9,543 bases of DNA, taken from NCBI RefSeq assembly GCF_009268105.1, contig NZ_VWXM01000016.1, positions 1 to 9,543 of the forward strand, read 5' to 3'. The position numbers and the translations under genes were made by a program. This document shows, one piece after another, positions 7,561-9,543 of the stretch. The notes under the pieces are model-generated. The model was not told the DNA's origin. It saw nothing but the letters and a program-made list of their open reading frames with translations, and made no database searches. The stretch is from Candidatus Phytoplasma sacchari (GTDB lineage: Bacteria; Bacillota_I; Bacilli_A; Acholeplasmatales; Acholeplasmataceae). How positions within the stretch are numbered: the stretch's first letter is position 1; every line of letters begins with the position of its first letter.

Positions 7561-7864
7561 AAAAATATTTGTAATAATTTTAATTTAAAATTGAATTCAT
7601 ATTTAAAATTAAATTAATAAATTTTTTCTATATATTTAATAATCAATTTCTAGTTAAAATTCTTTTTTTTATGTTTATTTTGAATGTTTAATAAAAAATA
7701 AATGATTAATTTTTTTAGAATTGTGTTATTAAAACATCGAAAATGAACTTTATTTAAACTAAAAAATGTTTTTTTAATAATTTCATTTAATTTTAAGAAC
7801 AAAAAAATTTTCAGAATTAAACGAAATAAGAAAAAGAAATTACTATTATTATATCAAAAAAAGT

Positions 7865-7942
7865 TTAAAGACATTGACAATATTGTGATATCCTCATTAA
7901 CACAGCAGAATTTTTAACATCAAAAGTTTCATTTTCTATCAT
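7865..7942 (-). pseudogene. Short coding-like segment, possible gene remnant
   Basis: A 25-codon ATG-to-TAA frame encodes MIENETFDVKNSAVLMRISQ followed by YCQCL. Its composition is far less A/T-monotonous than the flanks and it looks like the end of a real protein. The same frame stays open for about 14 more codons upstream (adding KKNNILKE just before the Met) and then meets a stop within the AT repeats. AAAGGA lies directly against the ATG, too close for normal initiation. I do not recognise a family. It could be a decayed gene's 3' end, a true small peptide, or chance. Confidence 0.3.
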
Positions 7943-7963
7943 TTCCTTTAATATATTATTCTT

Positions 7964-8004
7964 TTTAATAATAATTATTTAATAATAATATTTAATAATA
8001 ATTA
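7964..8004. repeat. Tandem repeat, three copies of a 13-14 bp AT unit
   Basis: TTTAATAATAATTA (7964-7977), TTTAATAATAATA (7978-7990) and TTTAATAATAATTA (7991-8004) lie head to tail. Copies 1 and 3 are identical; copy 2 lacks one T. Confidence 0.75.
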
Positions 8005-8085
8005 TTTCTTAATTATTTCTTCAAATAATATAAGTTTTTTTATTTTATGACACTTAGTTTTGCATATTAATATGTTTTGTAGTTT

Positions 8086-8108
8086 ATCCTTTTTAGGATT
8101 TATTTTTT
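8086..8108 (+). terminator. Terminator-like hairpin with no recognised gene upstream
   Basis: ATCCT-TTTT-AGGAT (8086-8099) is followed by TTATTTTTT. It is a short stem but one of very few hairpins here containing G-C pairs, and the U-tail is in the right place for plus-strand termination. No plus-strand ORF precedes it. Confidence 0.35.
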
Positions 8109-8288
8109 AATATTTATTTTAATTAAAAATAATGAAAAATTAAGTGTTTTTACTTTTTTTTATTCATAATTTTTGTTGAATTTTTTATTATATGTTGTTT
8201 TTTTAAAAAAAAAATATATAATAACTACTAAAATATTTTTCTTTCAAATATAGTTGTATGAAGAAAATTATTTTTTTTATTAAATTTT

Positions 8289-8327
8289 GTTAAACTTTCT
8301 TGTGAAATTTAACCCAAAAATTTTTTT
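8289..8327 (+). terminator. Second orphan terminator-like hairpin
   Basis: GTTAAA-C-TTTC (8289-8299) pairs with GAAA-TTTAAC (8304-8313), giving a 10-bp stem with one bulged C and a TTGT loop. After CCAAAAA comes a T7 run (8321-8327). It resembles a plus-strand terminator with no gene in front of it. Confidence 0.35.
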
Positions 8328-8426
8328 AATTATTATTTTTTTTAATTATTAAAAAGAATTAAAAAGTAATTAGAAATTTATTATTTAAATTTATCTTATA
8401 CACAAAATAAAAAAAAGATAAAAAAA

Positions 8427-8450
8427 GATTTATAGATTTACAGATTTACT
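8427..8450. repeat. Three tandem 8-bp repeats (GATTTAYA type)
   Basis: GATTTATA, GATTTACA and GATTTACT follow each other directly and are succeeded by the inverted repeat TTATATT-AA-AATATAA (8451-8466). They lie about 45 bp before the gene for the 107-aa protein. TATATT at 8452-8457 could be its -10 box, which would place the repeats in the -35 and spacer region. Confidence 0.5.
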
Positions 8451-8492
8451 TTATATTAAAATATAAAAAAATTAAGGAAATATCGAAATATT

Positions 8493-8816
8493 ATGGTTAA
8501 AAATATTCACAATGTCAAAAAATATAAATATTTTATTTTTATCGTTTTATCGATTTTATTCGTTTTATTAAAAATACAATTATTATTAGCTTTTAAATCT
8601 AGGAAAGAAGCTGAAGAAATAAAAATAGATAAAAAAATATTATTTTCAAACGAAATGGATAAAAATAATTTTTTAAATTCTGAAAATAAAAAAATAAAAA
8701 AAATTTCATATCATTCTGAGACAGATGAAGATGGTACAAAAATATTTCGTAGTTTAATAACTAAACAAGTAGTATCAAAAATATTACCTGATCAAACTAT
8801 TATAAATTTTGAATAA
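8493..8816 (+). CDS. Small membrane-anchored or secreted protein, possibly DUF2963-like C-terminus
   Basis: This 107-aa protein has a basic N-terminus (KNIHNVKKYK) and one strongly hydrophobic segment at about residues 14-34 (FIVLSILFVLLKIQLLLAF core). A charged linker of about 30 residues follows, then a C-terminal stretch SYHSETDEDGTKIFRS...ITKQVVSKILPDQTIINFE. The rhythm of that last part (aromatic residue, acidic-Gly turn, K-x-x-x-x-LPD-x-T-I-x-x) loosely recalls the DUF2963 repeats of phytoplasma proteins; this is a weak impression. It starts at ATG 8493. The nearest ribosome site, AAGGA at 8474-8478, is 14 bases away, longer than ideal, and no better start exists. It is likely exported or anchored with the C-terminus outside. 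A similar anchored gene follows on the same strand. Confidence 0.75.
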   Translation: MVKNIHNVKKYKYFIFIVLSILFVLLKIQLLLAFKSRKEAEEIKIDKKILFSNEMDKNNFLNSENKKIKKISYHSETDEDGTKIFRSLITKQVVSKILPDQTIINFE

Positions 8817-8831
8817 AATTAAAAATTAAGA

Positions 8832-8880
8832 AAAAATTAAAAAATAAATTTGATTTTTTTAATTTAATTTTTTAATTTTT
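8832..8880 (+). terminator. AT-only hairpin after the 107-aa gene, possible terminator
   Basis: Bases 8832-8850 and 8861-8880 are reverse complements apart from one extra base in the right arm, with a T-rich 10-nt loop. It lies just after the stop of the 107-aa gene and ends in T5. No G-C pairs are present, so stability is low. The spacer to the next gene also repeats AATTAAAAAATAAATTT at 8835-8851 and 8942-8958. Confidence 0.4.
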
Positions 8881-9038
8881 CAAAAATTTTTAAACAAAAA
8901 ATTTTAAATCTTATTAAAAAATTTTGTCAATTCATTTAAGAAATTAAAAAATAAATTTATTAAGAAATTAAAAGTAAGAAATCAAAATTAAAAAAAATTT
9001 TTTTAAAAAAAACCATGAATTGGAGGAATTTTTAATAA

Positions 9039-9543
9039 ATGTGTTTTATACTTAAAAGAAAATCATCTTTAATAGCACTTATTATATCAATTGTATTAAC
9101 AGTAGAAGTTTTTATATTGTATAAACATAGACAAGGCACTAAAAATATAATAGAGAGTAAAAATAATGAATTTTCTAAAAAAAAAGAAATGATAAAATTA
9201 GAAAATTCAAAAATAGAACAAGAAAACAAGAATTTAATAAATCTTCCTAAGAAAGTTACTAAAGAAAATGGTAATGAAGATTATTACATAATAATAGAAA
9301 AAGAGAATTCTTACAAAAATTCAGAAATGGGTTTAGAACCTATTAAAATTTTTGAAATTGATAAGAATAACAATAATATTTTGTTTAATAAAATACCAGA
9401 AAATATTAAAGAAGAAGTAATTAATGCTTTTTCTAATAGAATTATAGATATTGTTGATTTTGTCAAAAAAAATGATTTAGAAAAATTTCAAACTTTAAAT
9501 ATCATTCCAGAACAAGCTTTACAAGCAGGCTTTAAACCAGCTC
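9039..9543 (+). CDS. Membrane-anchored protein of unknown function, runs off the right edge
   Basis: An open frame runs from ATG 9039 to the end of the window, about 168 residues visible, preceded by GGAGGA at 9022-9027 (11-base gap) with an in-frame TAA directly before the ATG. The N-terminus MCFILKRKSS is basic. A single hydrophobic segment (LIALIISIVLTVEVFILY, about residues 11-28) follows, then a Lys/Glu/Asn-rich probable coiled coil at about 30-70 and a mixed domain. The visible end, IIPEQALQAGFKPA, recalls the start of short repeats with an x-L-x-x-AGF core seen in some bacterial surface and repeat proteins, but only one copy is inside the window. The family is not recognised. It is probably an exported or anchored protein with its bulk outside the cell. 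It sits 222 bp after another anchored protein on the same strand. Confidence 0.8.
   Translation, partial: MCFILKRKSSLIALIISIVLTVEVFILYKHRQGTKNIIESKNNEFSKKKEMIKLENSKIEQENKNLINLPKKVTKENGNEDYYIIIEKENSYKNSEMGLEPIKIFEIDKNNNNILFNKIPENIKEEVINAFSNRIIDIVDFVKKNDLEKFQTLNIIPEQALQAGFKPA

Larger units (their letters stand above)
7561..8492. other. 932-bp stretch without a convincing gene
   Basis: No ORF with coding character longer than about 30 codons is seen on either strand. The sequence is mostly A/T homopolymer-like but holds islands of higher complexity: a 25-codon micro-ORF (7865-7942), a triple tandem repeat (7964-8004), a 12-bp perfect palindrome CATATTAATATG (8063-8074), hairpins at 8086-8099 and 8289-8313, and tandem direct repeats at 8321-8351 and 8427-8450. 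It may be a decayed gene region, and small RNAs are possible. The HAD promoter (minus) and the promoter of the 107-aa protein gene (plus) must also lie here, but no clear boxes are seen for the former. Confidence 0.5.

Noticed and set aside
7874..7879. Perfect TTGACA on the plus strand
   Set aside because: There is no acceptable -10 at 16-18 bases, and it lies antisense within the micro-ORF at 7865-7942.
7964..8004. CRISPR-like array
   Set aside because: Units of 13-14 bp are directly adjacent with no spacers and are simple A/T sequence.
8260..8295. Plus-strand micro-frame MKKIIFFIKFC, like the start of a signal peptide
   Set aside because: Only 11 codons before a stop, no ribosome site, and Lys/Ile/Phe codons are expected by chance in such AT-rich DNA.
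8396..8404. DnaA-box-like TTATACACA, with another (TTATTCACA) on the minus strand at 6680-6688
   Set aside because: Two isolated nonamers 1.7 kb apart without clustering and without dnaA or dnaN nearby do not make an origin.
9032..9229. Minus-strand 65-codon open frame, hydrophobic
   Set aside because: It is antisense to the plus-strand anchored protein starting at 9039, which has a good GGAGGA site, coding-like composition and an open frame to the window edge.

Overview
The window looks like part of a phytoplasma (Acholeplasmataceae, Mollicutes) chromosome, at the lowest end of the GC range for that group. It is extremely AT-rich: spacers are almost pure A/T and coding regions use mostly A/T-ending codons. 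Tryptophan is encoded by TGG (for example in JetC W12 and in the HAD protein), and TGA is a stop (end of the jetB-like gene). That points to the standard code and away from Mycoplasma/Spiroplasma code 4. A groES-groEL operon, wall-less-style membrane-anchored proteins and long low-complexity spacers fit the same assignment. The species cannot be named from this sequence.

Layout. At 1-827 (minus) lie the 5' part of groEL and a complete groES. A divergent spacer of about 470 bp (834-1305) carries phased A-tracts, a promoter-like -10, a large imperfect hairpin on the groES side, and a T14 tract inside a candidate promoter for the gene on the other side. That gene (1306-2244, plus) encodes a 312-aa protein with a membrane segment at each end, likely surface-exposed. 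It meets a minus-strand tRNA-Ser(GCU) (2292-2384) tail to tail. Between them is a perfect 28-bp AT palindrome that shares bases with the stop codon and with the encoded CCA end.

The centre (2657-6574, minus) is a two-gene unit: a DUF4194 kite-like subunit (JetB/MksE type) followed by a 1091-aa SMC-like ATPase (JetC/MksB type). These are two of the four Wadjet/MksBEFG components. The kleisin (JetA, DUF3375) and the TOPRIM nuclease (JetD) are not in the window; the flanks are instead a HAD phosphatase and a tRNA. This split SMC-kite pair in a reduced genome is the most interesting item here.

Upstream of it (about 6764-7546, minus) is a Cof-type HAD phosphatase. Its catalytic DVDET motif is only included if translation starts at an ATA codon behind a perfect AGGAGG. 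The stretch 7561-8492 has no convincing gene but contains a triple tandem repeat, a 25-codon micro-ORF, and two terminator-like hairpins with nothing recognisable upstream. At the right end two plus-strand genes encode small proteins with one N-terminal membrane segment; the second runs off the window.

The groESL genes serve protein folding. JetBC would load onto DNA as a SMC complex if a kleisin exists elsewhere. The three membrane-anchored proteins are probably host-facing or envelope proteins of unknown function.
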